A stretch of 58,037 nucleotides of DNA from Myxococcales bacterium. Its GTDB lineage: Bacteria > Myxococcota_A > Polyangia > Polyangiales > Ga0077539. Of the stretch, positions 1 to 9,596 are shown one piece after another. Positions within the stretch are counted from its first letter, which is position 1; every line of letters starts with the position of its first letter. The stretch is from positions 1-58,037 of the forward strand of contig JAAFIF010000064.1 of the NCBI GenBank assembly GCA_013298625.1. Reading direction: 5' to 3'. The notes below the pieces were generated by a model, which saw nothing but the letters and a program-made list of their open reading frames with translations, searched no databases and was not told the DNA's origin. The translations under genes were made by a program, and so were the position numbers.

Positions 1-2
1 CG

Positions 3-275
3 ACGGCGGCGATGTTGGTCGCGACGTTCTTTCTGTGCGTGGGGCTGGCGACCTTGCGCGGTCAACGCACGCTCGCGCTCGTCCCGCTCCTACCGTGGGC
101 GCTGTCGGTGTGCGTCTCGCGACCCGTCCTTCGCGTGCACCGTCCGATGGACATCACCCTCGGCGCGATGCAGGGGACGCTGCTCGGCATCGGCGCGTTC
201 TTGCTCGTCTGGACCCTCGCCCGGCCCAAGCTCGCCGCCGCTCCGTCTGCCGAGCCCGCGGCGGCGCGGCAATAG
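3..275 (+). CDS. Membrane protein, C-terminal part (5' end outside window)
   Basis: The reading frame is open from the first bases of the window, so the first visible Met (at 12) need not be the start and the gene is probably cut by the window edge. What remains is about 90 residues with three hydrophobic segments (around the first visible Met, the Ala-Leu-Val-Pro-Leu-Leu stretch, and a longer helix starting Ile-Thr-Leu-Gly), then an Ala/Pro-rich cytoplasmic-type tail. This is an integral membrane protein of unknown function. It is followed convergently, 6 bases later, by the GxGYxYP-family gene. No family was recognised from this fragment. Confidence 0.6.
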   Translation, partial: TAAMLVATFFLCVGLATLRGQRTLALVPLLPWALSVCVSRPVLRVHRPMDITLGAMQGTLLGIGAFLLVWTLARPKLAAAPSAEPAAARQ

Positions 276-281
276 CTGCGA

Positions 282-2117
282 TCAGCGCCGAGACTCGATC
301 GCCAGCCGCGCCGCGGTGTCCGTGCTCACGAGTCGAACGTGCGGCGGCAACATCGTCGCCAGCGACAGAAATGAGTTCTGCAGCGTCAGCCCGCCGTCGC
401 TGGTCATGTAGATCCACGTGACCGTTCCCCGTGGATACGCTGCGATTTCTTCGGCCATCCGCCGCGGGCCATAGAAGAACGCGTTGCTGTCGTTGTCGAC
501 GCCGCGCCACGAGCGCGGCTTGAACAGCGCGACTTGCCCTCCATCGGGACCGGTCAAGACCGTGAAGAACCGGCTCGCCGGCCACGTGAACGCTGGAAGC
601 ACATACGGGACGTTCATCGCGAACACCCCGCGAATCGCCCCGCCAAGCCTCGCGTACTTGGGCAAGAACCGTCGCTCTGCGTCCTCCCACGTCCCGGCCC
701 AGTCCCAGTGCACAACGCCCGTGACGCCGAGCGAACACGCGTCCTGCTCCGTCGCCGTGACGAAGCGATCTTGGGCGTCCGCCGCGAGCGAGCTCGGATA
801 CGCGTACAAGTGCCCGCTCGGCGGCAACACGAAGTAGTCGCGCCCCGTCGCGCGGCTCTGCGCGTAGTACCAACGCAGCACGTCCGGCGCGAGCTGCAGC
901 AGGTGCGGCGAGATCGACCACGTCAACGTCGGACACGCATCAGCGCCCGCAGAACACGCCGCGAGACGCTGTCGAAACCACTCGCGTCGGGTGCTCATCA
1001 CGTAGTCGATGTTGTCTCCGTCGCCCACCACGAACGCGACGTACGTCTTGCTCGCGTCGTACGCTTCTGTCTCGGCGACGTTCGGTCGAACCGCGCCCGC
1101 GCCGGCGATGGGCGCCGCGCGCGTCGAGAAGAACGAGAGGTTCGTGGTCTCGCTCGCGATCGCTCCCATGTTGCGGGACGGCAAGCAAAACGTCTGCGCT
1201 TCGTGCAGGTAGCCGCCCGCGGTCAGCCACGAGTTGTTGTACCCGTACACCGCGAGCGGCGTCGGCCAGCGGCCCGCGTTGACGATCTCGCTGAGCAGCG
1301 TCCGCTCGGTGCTCGACGCCGAGCAGCCGTTGACCAAGAACACCACGAAGAGCCGTCGCGAGAACACGAAGTCCACGAGCGCCGGCTGCATGTCCCTCGT
1401 GATCCGCGGGGTCGCTGGCGTCATCGATTGCAGCTCGTAGCCGGGGTTGAGCATCGCGAGTCCCGTGGTCTGCGCGCCGAACCGCTCGAACACGTAGCGC
1501 GTCGCGAGCTCGGGAGTGCTTCGCTCGCGCAGCTCCTCGACCGCGTCGAACGCCGTCGTCGCGCACGGCACCGTCATGCTGCGGTCTACGGGCATCGCGC
1601 CGAGCGCCGCGGCCGCCGTGAGGATGTTGGGCATCAACGGCCGCTGGCTCGCGTAGTCGTAGCGAACGCAGGACGTGAACTCGGCGGCGCACGAGCGAAC
1701 GAAGTCCTCTGCGTCGACGGTGGTCGCCGCTGAGAGCGAGAGCTCGCTGATCCACGCCGCCTCGCTTGCGTTCGACTGTACGTACACCGAGCCGCCCGCC
1801 GAGCGATTGCGAAGCCCAGCGCACGCATGCACGGCGAGCTTCATCGGCGCGGACAGGGCGTCGGGCACACGGACCACCGTGAGCGGTCCTGTGACAACGT
1901 CGGGTTGACCCGCGTCGTGCGGCGCGCACATCGGCGGCGGGAGCGGCGGCCTCTCGACGATCGCAGCATCCATCAGCGAGCCGTCGGCGGCGGCGTCCAC
2001 GGCGTGGTCCGCTGCGGCGTCTTCGGGCGCTGGGCGACCGCTCGTGCAAGCGCCCCACGTCGAGCCGATGGCGATGAGCACGATGCAATCGAACGCGCGG
2101 CGCGGTGCGTTTGCCAT
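282..2117 (-). CDS. Lipoprotein with GxGYxYP-type putative glycoside hydrolase domain
   Basis: The 611-aa product starts with a lipoprotein signal (Arg-rich n-region, hydrophobic core, TWGAC with Cys24), followed by an Asp/Ala-rich spacer of about 35 residues typical of this genome's surface lipoproteins. The C-terminal half carries the hallmarks of the GxGYxYP family (Pfam group of putative glycoside hydrolases): GDGDN at about residue 365 and a degenerate SGHLYAYP at about 434. Catalysis has not been established for the family as far as I know, so polysaccharide cleavage at the cell surface is an inference. The open frame extends far upstream of 2117 only because of high GC. The ATG at 2117 is chosen because the lipoprotein signal begins there. 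Confidence 0.8.
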   Translation of the reverse strand: MANAPRRAFDCIVLIAIGSTWGACTSGRPAPEDAAADHAVDAAADGSLMDAAIVERPPLPPPMCAPHDAGQPDVVTGPLTVVRVPDALSAPMKLAVHACAGLRNRSAGGSVYVQSNASEAAWISELSLSAATTVDAEDFVRSCAAEFTSCVRYDYASQRPLMPNILTAAAALGAMPVDRSMTVPCATTAFDAVEELRERSTPELATRYVFERFGAQTTGLAMLNPGYELQSMTPATPRITRDMQPALVDFVFSRRLFVVFLVNGCSASSTERTLLSEIVNAGRWPTPLAVYGYNNSWLTAGGYLHEAQTFCLPSRNMGAIASETTNLSFFSTRAAPIAGAGAVRPNVAETEAYDASKTYVAFVVGDGDNIDYVMSTRREWFRQRLAACSAGADACPTLTWSISPHLLQLAPDVLRWYYAQSRATGRDYFVLPPSGHLYAYPSSLAADAQDRFVTATEQDACSLGVTGVVHWDWAGTWEDAERRFLPKYARLGGAIRGVFAMNVPYVLPAFTWPASRFFTVLTGPDGGQVALFKPRSWRGVDNDSNAFFYGPRRMAEEIAAYPRGTVTWIYMTSDGGLTLQNSFLSLATMLPPHVRLVSTDTAARLAIESRR

Positions 2118-2243
2118 GGGAGCTGTGATGGGACAACTCGCGTGCTGTTCCGTCAACGACCCGGCGCTCGAAACAGCGGCGATTCGCTGACAGAAAGCGC
2201 TTTCTCGTGGCGGCGAGCCGCGCGCGGCGGGCAGGATCCGACG

Positions 2244-3884
2244 ATGACCCAACGTGCAGCCGTGTCGTCGGTCTCGAGCCTCGGCCAGATCGTCGTCGCG
2301 CACCCGAGCGGCGAGTGCTTCGATCTCGACACGCGCGCGCGCATTTCGACGGTCGACTGCTCTGGCTCGAGCGTGCTCGTCCGCGCGAAGGACCGTACGC
2401 TCGTCGTCAGCGCAGAGCTGCGCGAGATGAAGGCGTACGACACGCGTACGGGCGAGCTCGTCTGGACGCAGTCGACGAAGTGGGTGTCCGACCTCACCGT
2501 CGTTCACTCGAACGGAGCGCCCGTCCTGTGCATGCAAGGCGTGAAGAAATGGGGCGGGGGAAACCGCGTCGTGCGCGACGCGGCCACGGGTCGCTTGCTC
2601 GAGCGCGACGAGCTGAGCGCGGCGCTCGCGTCGGTCGACGAGCGGCGAGTGATCACAGGGGACGCTCGCGAGCCCGCCGCGTTCGTGTCGAGCGACGCCG
2701 GGACGTTGTTCGTACACCGCGCGAGGGACGGCGTCGTGGTGGCTCGGTTCGCCGTCGAAGCGCCGCCTTCGAACGCCACGACCATCACCGACGGCAGCAC
2801 CCGCGTGACGACCTTCTCCATCGATTTCTCGGGTCCGCCGTGGAGCGCGTTCTTCGGCGCGCGCGAGGTGTTGGTCGTCACGGCGCAGGGCCTCTCGATC
2901 GTCGACCTCGAGGCCGCCAGCACGAGGCGGGTCTCCACCGACGCGATTCAGGGCAAGAGCAGCGTCCTCGACGCCAGCAGCGATCACGACGGATGGTGGC
3001 TGCTCGTGCGCGAGGGGGCCGGCGAGAAGGCGCGCATCGACGCTGTTCGCCTCGAGCGCGACGAGGCGCGTGTGTGTTGGAGCGGCTGCGCAGCGGTGGC
3101 GCTCGTCGGCGATCGGGTCGTCAACGCGGCGCTCGCGATGGGCGCACCCGCGGAAGGCAAGTACGCGGGCTCGTTGGTTGAAGCCGCGGAGGACCCGCGG
3201 GCGCTCGCGCCGATCGACCGGGTCGCGCAGGCGATTCCGATGGACCGCGCGCTGCTCGGCTCGCTCGCGCGCGTTCGATACCTGTCCAAAGAGAAGGCCG
3301 CTGTCGGGCTCTCGGTCGCCGAGCTCTCGAAGGTCGAAGCGGCGTTGGGACGGCTTCTTCCGAACTGGGCGCTCGGGTTGTTCGCGGCCAACAGCAGCGT
3401 GGTGCACAAGAAGCTCGGGATGGCGTTGGACAAGCTCGTCGAGCACAACGCCGAGCTGGCCGCGTTCGAACGACAGATGCTCGAGACGCCCAAAGAGGCG
3501 GCTTGGATGCGCGATCCAGCGCCGTTTACCGCAGGGATCGTCGCGATCGGCCGCGCGACGCGACGAGAGCGAAGGTCCGAGCCGCACTGGCTTCGAAAGA
3601 TTCCGTGTCGGTTCGACGTGACCACGCTGTGGTGCGCGGGTGCCACCCAGCTCGTCGTCGTCGAGCGCTGGGTGCGCGAAGAGAACTCGTATCTTCCAGC
3701 GACGACGTCGATTCGACAGATCGACTACGGCGCCCCAACGCTCGAGTCGTTGCTGGCCGAGCTGATCGCGAGCCTGCGCCCCAAGCACGAGAAGGCGCTG
3801 CGCACGGCGGGAGTCACCGAGTCGGCTGCGCGCGAGCTCGAGGATGGCGCGGTGGCTGCCTTGCGAGAGCTGCGTCTGTTGTAG
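2244..3884 (+). CDS. Orphan beta-propeller-like protein
   Basis: A 546-aa protein without signal peptide. Its first two thirds consist of short repeating beta-strand units such as YDTRTGELVW, reminiscent of PQQ/WD-like propeller blades. The last 200 residues are more helical and charged. It is divergent from the GxGYxYP lipoprotein gene (126-base gap). The start at 2244 was preferred over upstream alternatives because the sequence upstream in frame is Arg-rich shadow translation and a purine-rich AGGA lies close before the ATG. A cytoplasmic scaffold or sensor role is a guess. Related-looking orphan propeller genes occur at 13470, 16763 and 32048. Confidence 0.72.
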   Translation: MTQRAAVSSVSSLGQIVVAHPSGECFDLDTRARISTVDCSGSSVLVRAKDRTLVVSAELREMKAYDTRTGELVWTQSTKWVSDLTVVHSNGAPVLCMQGVKKWGGGNRVVRDAATGRLLERDELSAALASVDERRVITGDAREPAAFVSSDAGTLFVHRARDGVVVARFAVEAPPSNATTITDGSTRVTTFSIDFSGPPWSAFFGAREVLVVTAQGLSIVDLEAASTRRVSTDAIQGKSSVLDASSDHDGWWLLVREGAGEKARIDAVRLERDEARVCWSGCAAVALVGDRVVNAALAMGAPAEGKYAGSLVEAAEDPRALAPIDRVAQAIPMDRALLGSLARVRYLSKEKAAVGLSVAELSKVEAALGRLLPNWALGLFAANSSVVHKKLGMALDKLVEHNAELAAFERQMLETPKEAAWMRDPAPFTAGIVAIGRATRRERRSEPHWLRKIPCRFDVTTLWCAGATQLVVVERWVREENSYLPATTSIRQIDYGAPTLESLLAELIASLRPKHEKALRTAGVTESAARELEDGAVAALRELRLL

Positions 3885-4007
3885 CCGAGCGCGCCAGGGC
3901 ACAACCCGTCAGCGCGCGTTCGCGACGCAGCGTGTCCCGCGCGAGGGCAGCGCTTTCGCACGGCGAAGTCACGGCGCTTGTGCTATCACCAAGTCGTGTC
4001 GAGGGCG

Positions 4008-5264
4008 ATGAGTCGGCCGCATGCAAACGGCGGCTCTACAGACGATGGTCGTGCGAGCGGGCGCTCGTCGCTGGATGTGCGGCTGCGCGCGGCGCGCGAT
4101 TGGTTCGCTGCGCGCAGAGCGGAGAACGACTCGGTGGCTGCCGCGTTTTCGCGCGACAACCTCTGGCGCCTGCGGGCGGGCGCGCTCGTGCTCATCCCCG
4201 TGAGCGTCGTGCACGTCGCGCTGTTCGCTGGCGCTCGCTCAGGCGATACGGATGTGCAAGCGCGATGGAGGCTGTCCGTCGCCGTCGCGCACGCGATCAT
4301 GGCCGTGGCGATCGCCGCCCTCGCCGCGCTGGCCCACGCTCGGCTGCGTCGCGCTCCAAACGCCGCGCTCGACTCGGCGGTCTCGCTCGCAGGAGCCGCG
4401 CTTGCGCTGCTCTTCGGCTGCTCGGTCGCGGTGATCGACCAGTGGGTGACCCCGAGCATCACGCCCCTGGTCATCTCGTCGATCGGCGTGGGAATGATCT
4501 TTCTGCTTCGACCGATGCAAGCCGTCGCGCTGTTCGGGCTCGCGTCGGTCGGCGCCATCGTCGCGCTCGGATGGACGCAGTCCTCGCCCGTGCTGCTGCT
4601 CACCACCCGCGTCAACGTGCTGACCGCGGTCACCGTCGGCGCGTTTCTCTCGATGGTGCTGTGGCGCAAAGACCGCGCAAACGTGCTGCTGCAACGCGCG
4701 CTGAGAGAGAGCCACGCTGAGCTCGAGGCGCTCGCGCGCACCGACGCGCTGACGGGCCTGGTGAACCGACGGGAGTTCGATCGGCTCGCGAGCCTCGAGC
4801 TCTCTCGCGCGCGCCGCGCCGCGAGCGCGACGGCCTTCATCATGGTCGACCTGGATCTGTTCAAGCAGATCAACGACACCTACGGGCATCCCGCAGGTGA
4901 CGAAGTGCTGCGCTGCTGCGCGCGCACGCTTCGCGAGAGCGTGCGCGAAACGGACGCGATCGCGCGCCTCGGCGGCGAAGAAATGATGATCGTGCTGCCG
5001 AACACCGCCGAACCCGCGGCGATGCAGCTGGCCGAGCGGCTGCGCGCGACGCTCGCCGCGAGCGCGGTTCGATGGGAGGGCGTGACGATCTCGTTCACCG
5101 CGAGCTTCGGCGTGGCTGCGGTCGACGCGGGCGCCGAGGCGACGATCGAGCAGGTCTACCGGGCCACCGACGACGCGCTGTACGCGGCCAAGGAGCTCGG
5201 CCGCGATCGCGTCGAGCGCGCCACGGTCGCCGCCGCTCGCCCCTCCGCGCGACCTGCGGCCTGA
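4008..5264 (+). CDS. Membrane-anchored diguanylate cyclase (GGDEF protein)
   Basis: The 418-aa protein has an N-terminal cytoplasmic stretch, then five or six hydrophobic helices (about residues 55-225), a short coiled linker, and a complete GGDEF domain. The signature loop reads GGEEM at residues 322-326, which keeps the pattern needed for GTP binding and c-di-GMP synthesis. An RxxD motif (RETD, 313-316) sits at the right distance upstream to be an inhibitory I-site, so product inhibition is expected. The upstream FIMVDLDLFKQIND segment supplies the metal-binding Asp. The ATG at 4008 is preceded by GAGGG. TTG 3978 and GTG 3996 are less likely alternatives. There is no recognisable ligand-binding domain besides the membrane part. 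Confidence 0.92.
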   Translation: MSRPHANGGSTDDGRASGRSSLDVRLRAARDWFAARRAENDSVAAAFSRDNLWRLRAGALVLIPVSVVHVALFAGARSGDTDVQARWRLSVAVAHAIMAVAIAALAALAHARLRRAPNAALDSAVSLAGAALALLFGCSVAVIDQWVTPSITPLVISSIGVGMIFLLRPMQAVALFGLASVGAIVALGWTQSSPVLLLTTRVNVLTAVTVGAFLSMVLWRKDRANVLLQRALRESHAELEALARTDALTGLVNRREFDRLASLELSRARRAASATAFIMVDLDLFKQINDTYGHPAGDEVLRCCARTLRESVRETDAIARLGGEEMMIVLPNTAEPAAMQLAERLRATLAASAVRWEGVTISFTASFGVAAVDAGAEATIEQVYRATDDALYAAKELGRDRVERATVAAARPSARPAA

Positions 5265-5335
5265 GCGACCGAAGCGCAAGCGCGGATGGCAGCGAACCAG
5301 CGCGTCGCGCGATCGCCCGATGGCACGGTGATCGA

Positions 5336-5581
5336 GTGCCCTCTTTGACCACGCTGCACGCAGACGACTTCAACGTGCTCTCGTTCGACGGTTCGACAGG
5401 CGTCCTGCGCTTCGCTCGAACCGCGACGCGCGACGAGCGCTTCGATCGCGTCGCCGTGCTCGTCGCGAGCGTGTCGGTGAAGAGCCCGTTGCTTAGCGAC
5501 TCGACTCGACGACCGCGCCTCCTGCTCCGAAGAGCGGACACGGCCCGTCGTAGCCAGCCTCGCGTGCCGCGCGCTCGATGA
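5336..5581 (+). pseudogene. Possible remnant of a small STAS-like protein gene
   Basis: From a GTG at 5336 the frame reads a protein-like beginning (DDFNVLSFDGSTGVLRFARTA) that passes straight into RFDRVAVLVAS and then into Arg-rich nonsense overlapping the opposite-strand lipoprotein gene. The two parts look like the N- and C-terminal ends of a roughly 130-residue STAS/SpoIIAA-like family I associate with Myxococcota, with the middle missing. That family assignment is from memory and is weak. If correct, this is an internally deleted gene copy. It could also be chance coding appearance in high-GC DNA. Confidence 0.25.
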
Positions 5582-5825
5582 TCGCCCGCTTCTGCTCGGG
5601 CGGAGCGAAGGCGACCGCGCGCCACGCGCGTATTGCGCGCTCGCTGCGCACGTTGTGCTCGACCCATCGGCTGATCCGCTGGCTTCGCTCCGAAGGGTCG
5701 GCGTTTGCCGGCACGCCAGAGCGCTCGACGACGTTGCAGAGCGCTTCGAAATCCTTCGCCTCGCGACGGCAGCTCGCGATGCCGACCGCAGCAGCGAGCG
5801 CAGCGCACATCATGCTGGTTCTCAT
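5493..5825 (-). CDS. Small hypothetical lipoprotein
   Basis: A 110-aa protein starting MRTSMM with a short hydrophobic core and an IASC lipobox (Cys at about 19). The mature part is charged and helical (ERSQRISRWVEHNVRSE), with two further Cys residues. It stands convergently to the diguanylate cyclase gene. The open frame extends upstream to 6059, but only the ATG at 5825 gives a lipoprotein signal. No family was recognised. Confidence 0.65.
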   Translation of the reverse strand: MRTSMMCAALAAAVGIASCRREAKDFEALCNVVERSGVPANADPSERSQRISRWVEHNVRSERAIRAWRAVAFAPPEQKRAIIERAAREAGYDGPCPLFGAGGAVVESSR

Positions 5826-6079
5826 CAGCGTCCAATTGCCGCAAGTCGCATGCCGCTTGCGCGCAATTGGCCTCGCTCGGGATGTCGTGCGGAGGCCGTT
5901 GCTGCACTGGGCAACCGGTCGCCAGGTGGCGCCTCGATGATGCGTTGCGTCGTGAAATCCTTGCGACGTCGCAAGCGATCCACGTGGACGGGAATGCGGT
6001 CGACAATTTCCGTGCCGACGCTGCGTCATGGCCGTTTTGCGCGCGGGGCGGGGCGTCACGTTGGGTGTACCGTCGCCCG

Positions 6080-9000
6080 ATGCACAGCCGCGTTCGCCGT
6101 GTGGGAATGCTCATCGGCCCTCTGCTCGCCCTCGTCACGTCGCGCGCCGCCGCGCAAGAGCGCCCCGTGACGGGGAGAGCGCCGTTTCCGCTCAACCTCC
6201 GAGGGGACATCACGTTCGCCGCCAACAGCATCGTGTCGTGCGAGCCCGGCTCGGTGAGCTCGGGCACGACCATGATCCCCTGCGAGACCGGTCGCAGCGC
6301 GACGGGCTCGAGCGCGCCCAACAACAACCGCTATCCCATGACGCCCATCAACGTCGACCCGACCGCGACGGGGATCATCAACGCCTCGAGCGCCGACGTC
6401 GTGCTCAGCGGCGGCGCGGCCGTGCGTTGGGCAGGGCTATACTGGTCGTGCGCGATCTTCTCGAGCTCTCCGCCTCCTTCGGCGGCGCTGCGAAACACCG
6501 TGCGTTTGCGTGCGCCGCGCGGGACGTATCAGCCCGTCGTCGCGCTGCCAGCAGACTTCAACGTGGGCACCAGCAGCAGCGGGACGCCCGAGTGGTTTCA
6601 GGGCTTCGCCGATGTCACTTCGATCGTTCGAGGCGCTGGGGCCGGGACGTACACGGTCGCCAACGTGCAGTGCCCTGCGCGCGCGGTGAACTCGTGGGGC
6701 GGATGGACGCTGGTCGTCGCCTACGAAGACCCCGCGTTGCCCGTGCGAAACCTCGCGGTGTTCGACGGCGCGCGCGCCTACGACAACGCGACGGGGCCCA
6801 TCTCGTTGCCGCTCTCGGGGTTCATCACGCCTGCGTCGGGCGCGGTGAACTCGCGCGTCGGGATCGTCCACTACGACGGCGATCGCGGGACGGCGGACAG
6901 CTTGACGCTGGTCTCGGGCGCGCGACGCACGCCGCTCGGCGAGGCCGGCTCGAGCTCGCTCAACCCCACCAACGACATCGGCAACGGAACGATCACGCGC
7001 TTCGCTTCGACGGTCACCACGCGCAACCCTGCGTTCGCGAACAACATGGGCTTCGACGCGGACTTGTTCGCGACGACCGACGCGCTGCCCAACAGCGCCT
7101 CGAGCGCGACCATCGAAGCCGCGGCGCCGAGCGAGCAGCTCTGGATCGGCGTCGTGACGTTTGCGACCGACATTTATGCGCCCGATCTCGCGGCGACCAA
7201 GAGCGTCGTCGACCTCAACGGCGGCGCGGTCGAGCCGGGCGACGAGGTGGAGTACACGATCAACGTTCGCAACACGGGGCTCGACCCCGCGGTGGGCGTG
7301 GTGTTGAGCGACCCCATCCCGACGTCGACGTCGTTCGTCGTCGGGTCTCTCACCGTCGATGGATCACCGCCGGCCGCGGGGACGTTCGACCTCGGCGGCG
7401 CGCCCGCCACGCTGACCGTGCGTCTGGGCAGCGGCGCAAACGCTGCGATGGGCGGACGCCTGAACGTTGGAGAGTCGCGGTCGCTTCGATTTCGTGTGCG
7501 CATCGACGGAGGCACGCCGAACGGGACGGTGATCACCAATCAAGCCGCGCTGCAGTTCGGCGGCCTCACGCTCGTCGGCAGCGCGTACCGAAGCGAGACC
7601 GACGGCGACGCGAGCACGTCGGGCCGGCAGCCCACGGTGCTCGAGCCGACTCGCGCTGCGGCGCGCGTGAGCGTGACCAAGCGCGCGCGGCTGCTAACAG
7701 AGCTCGTCGCAAACGGCCGCACGGATCCTGGCGAGACCCTCGAGTACGCGATCGTCGTGCGCAACGACGGCACCGAGGCGGCCCTGGGCCTGACCGTCGA
7801 AGATCCGCTCGAGGCCAACCTCGAGCTGCTCTCGGTCACCACGTCGATGGGATCGGTCACCAGCGGAATGATCGCGCCCGTGCGCGTCTCGCTCGCCTCG
7901 CTCGCGGCGGGCGGCGGCGAGGCGACGGTCACCGTGAGGGCGCGGGTGCGAAGGCCGTTCTTCGCTGCTCCCAGCGCGGTGAGCAACCAGGCGATCGTTC
8001 GCGGCGCCAACTTCACCGCCGTGGTGAGCGACGACCCCGCAGCGCCCGGTCCGCGCGATCCGACGACGGTCAGCGTCGAGGACTCGTGCGCGTGCCTCGT
8101 GGGCGCCGCGTGCTTCGCGTCGCTCGCGCGCAACCCGATGGCGAGCGCTTGCCAGGCGTGCCTTCCGAGGCAGTCGCAGACCTCGTTTACCTATGATCCT
8201 TCGGCGAGCTGCGACACCGACGGTGACACCGTCTCGGACCTCGTCGAGAACCTCGAAGGAGCCTCGCGCGACACGGACACCGACGGCACGCCCGACTACC
8301 GAGACAACGACGACGACGGCGACGGCATCCCGACCGCGGTCGAAGTCATGCTCGATCGCTCGGTCAACGGCGACGTCGACGGCGACGGCGTGCCTTCGTA
8401 TCGCGACACCGACAGCGACGGCGATTCTGTCAGCGACGCCATCGAAGCAGGCGCCGATCGAGCGCGCCCCGCCAACACCGACGCGACCGCAGACGGCCCG
8501 GACTTTCTCGATCGAGACAGCGACAACGACTGCGGAGCGGACGACGTCCCCCGCGAGAGCGGCGGCGCCCGCGTGATGGTGGCCGCCAACCCCAACGCGT
8601 TTTGCATGGCTCCGCTGCCCATCTGCAACACCACAGTCGGCCGCTGCGTGAGCGACACCGACGCGGACGGCGACGGCGTCCCCAACCTCGACGAGACGCG
8701 CATCGGAACCAATCCGATGAACCCCGACACCGACGGCGACGGCGTCTCCGACGGCCGCGAGGTTGGCCCGGGGCCCATGTTCTCGAGCCTCGACACCGAC
8801 CGAGACACCATCATCGACGCGCTCGACCCCGACGACGACGGCGACACGATCCCCACGCGCGACGAGCTCGGCTCGGCGATGGCTCCGCGCAACACCGACG
8901 GCGATCCGCTCGTCGACTACCTCGACCCCGACGACGACGACGACGGCGTCCCGACGGCCACCGAAGCTCGCTTGGATGAGTCCGCAGGCGACGACCTCGA

Positions 9001-9532
9001 CATGGACAGCGTCCCGAGCTTTCGCGACAACGACAGCGACGGCGACGGCGACACCGATCGCGTCGAAGCGGGCGTGACGCCCACCGAGCCCGTCAACACC
9101 GACCGAGCGACGGACGGCGCGGACTTTCTCGATCGAGACAGCGACAACGACTGTGCGCTCGACGCGGCCCCGAGCGAAGATGGCGACGCGCGCGTGACCG
9201 TCGCAGGGCGGCCCGACGACCACTGCCTCGACCCTGCGCTTCCCGTTTGCGACACGACGCGAGGCGCGTGCGTGGCGCGCGCAGACAGCGGCGTCGCTGA
9301 CGCCAGCGACGCGAGCGACGCAGAGTTGCCACAAGAAGACGCGTCGATGGACGCCTCCGAGGACAGCGGAGCTTCGATCGGAACCGTCTCTGGCGACGGC
9401 GCGTGCGCCTGCCGAGCCTCGAGCCCAGCGCGCAGCGGCTCGGCGACGCCCTGGTTGTTCGCGGCGCTGTGCGCGTCGCTCGCGGCCCGCGGTCGTGCGC
9501 GATCTGCGAGACCACGGCGCGACCGTCGCTGA
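6080..9532 (+). CDS. Secreted DUF11/thrombospondin type 3 repeat protein with MYXO-CTERM-like anchor
   Basis: The 1150-aa product has a signal peptide ending near Ala-Ala-Ala25, a large N-terminal beta-rich domain, two DUF11 (conserved repeat) domains beginning about residues 367 and 528, then calcium-binding type 3 repeats rich in DxDxDG (about 710-1030), and an Asp/Ala-rich linker. The end reads CACRAS, a hydrophobic helix and a Arg-rich tail, the layout of MYXO-CTERM surface-sorting signals. The type 3 region contains an internal duplication: two units of roughly 120 residues share the order DDDGDGIP, VPSYRD/VPSFRD, PVNTD/PANTD, PDFLDRDSDNDC, ending in a Cys-containing segment. It is probably a calcium-stiffened stalk protein on the cell surface. 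The Met at 6080 precedes the signal peptide. The open frame upstream of it is not coding-like. Confidence 0.88.
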   Translation: MHSRVRRVGMLIGPLLALVTSRAAAQERPVTGRAPFPLNLRGDITFAANSIVSCEPGSVSSGTTMIPCETGRSATGSSAPNNNRYPMTPINVDPTATGIINASSADVVLSGGAAVRWAGLYWSCAIFSSSPPPSAALRNTVRLRAPRGTYQPVVALPADFNVGTSSSGTPEWFQGFADVTSIVRGAGAGTYTVANVQCPARAVNSWGGWTLVVAYEDPALPVRNLAVFDGARAYDNATGPISLPLSGFITPASGAVNSRVGIVHYDGDRGTADSLTLVSGARRTPLGEAGSSSLNPTNDIGNGTITRFASTVTTRNPAFANNMGFDADLFATTDALPNSASSATIEAAAPSEQLWIGVVTFATDIYAPDLAATKSVVDLNGGAVEPGDEVEYTINVRNTGLDPAVGVVLSDPIPTSTSFVVGSLTVDGSPPAAGTFDLGGAPATLTVRLGSGANAAMGGRLNVGESRSLRFRVRIDGGTPNGTVITNQAALQFGGLTLVGSAYRSETDGDASTSGRQPTVLEPTRAAARVSVTKRARLLTELVANGRTDPGETLEYAIVVRNDGTEAALGLTVEDPLEANLELLSVTTSMGSVTSGMIAPVRVSLASLAAGGGEATVTVRARVRRPFFAAPSAVSNQAIVRGANFTAVVSDDPAAPGPRDPTTVSVEDSCACLVGAACFASLARNPMASACQACLPRQSQTSFTYDPSASCDTDGDTVSDLVENLEGASRDTDTDGTPDYRDNDDDGDGIPTAVEVMLDRSVNGDVDGDGVPSYRDTDSDGDSVSDAIEAGADRARPANTDATADGPDFLDRDSDNDCGADDVPRESGGARVMVAANPNAFCMAPLPICNTTVGRCVSDTDADGDGVPNLDETRIGTNPMNPDTDGDGVSDGREVGPGPMFSSLDTDRDTIIDALDPDDDGDTIPTRDELGSAMAPRNTDGDPLVDYLDPDDDDDGVPTATEARLDESAGDDLDMDSVPSFRDNDSDGDGDTDRVEAGVTPTEPVNTDRATDGADFLDRDSDNDCALDAAPSEDGDARVTVAGRPDDHCLDPALPVCDTTRGACVARADSGVADASDASDAELPQEDASMDASEDSGASIGTVSGDGACACRASSPARSGSATPWLFAALCASLAARGRARSARPRRDRR
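8501..8532 (+). repeat. Copy 1 of a 32-base exact repeat inside the TSP3 region
   Basis: These 32 bases, encoding part of DFLDRDSDNDC, are identical to 9122-9153. They mark the two halves of the internal duplication in the DUF11/TSP3 protein gene. Confidence 0.85.
9122..9153 (+). repeat. Copy 2 of the 32-base exact repeat inside the TSP3 region
   Basis: Identical to 8501-8532 and in the same reading frame, about 620 bases downstream. The exactness at DNA level, where the flanks have diverged, suggests recent gene conversion or a young duplication. Confidence 0.85.
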
Positions 9533-9596
9533 CCGACGCACGAACACGCGAGCGCTCTCCGCGCTCTTCGCAATCGTTCTCCCCGCCGTCGCGCGC

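Noticed and set aside
282..3902. A continuous 1206-aa open frame on the minus strand
   Set aside because: Only the part below 2117 has a lipoprotein signal and family motifs. The rest is Arg-rich antisense to the propeller gene at 2244, a GC artefact.
8210..9160. Short repeated DNA units that could suggest a CRISPR-like array
   Set aside because: Units are in frame, of variable spacing and code for calcium-binding repeats. There are no uniform repeats and spacers.
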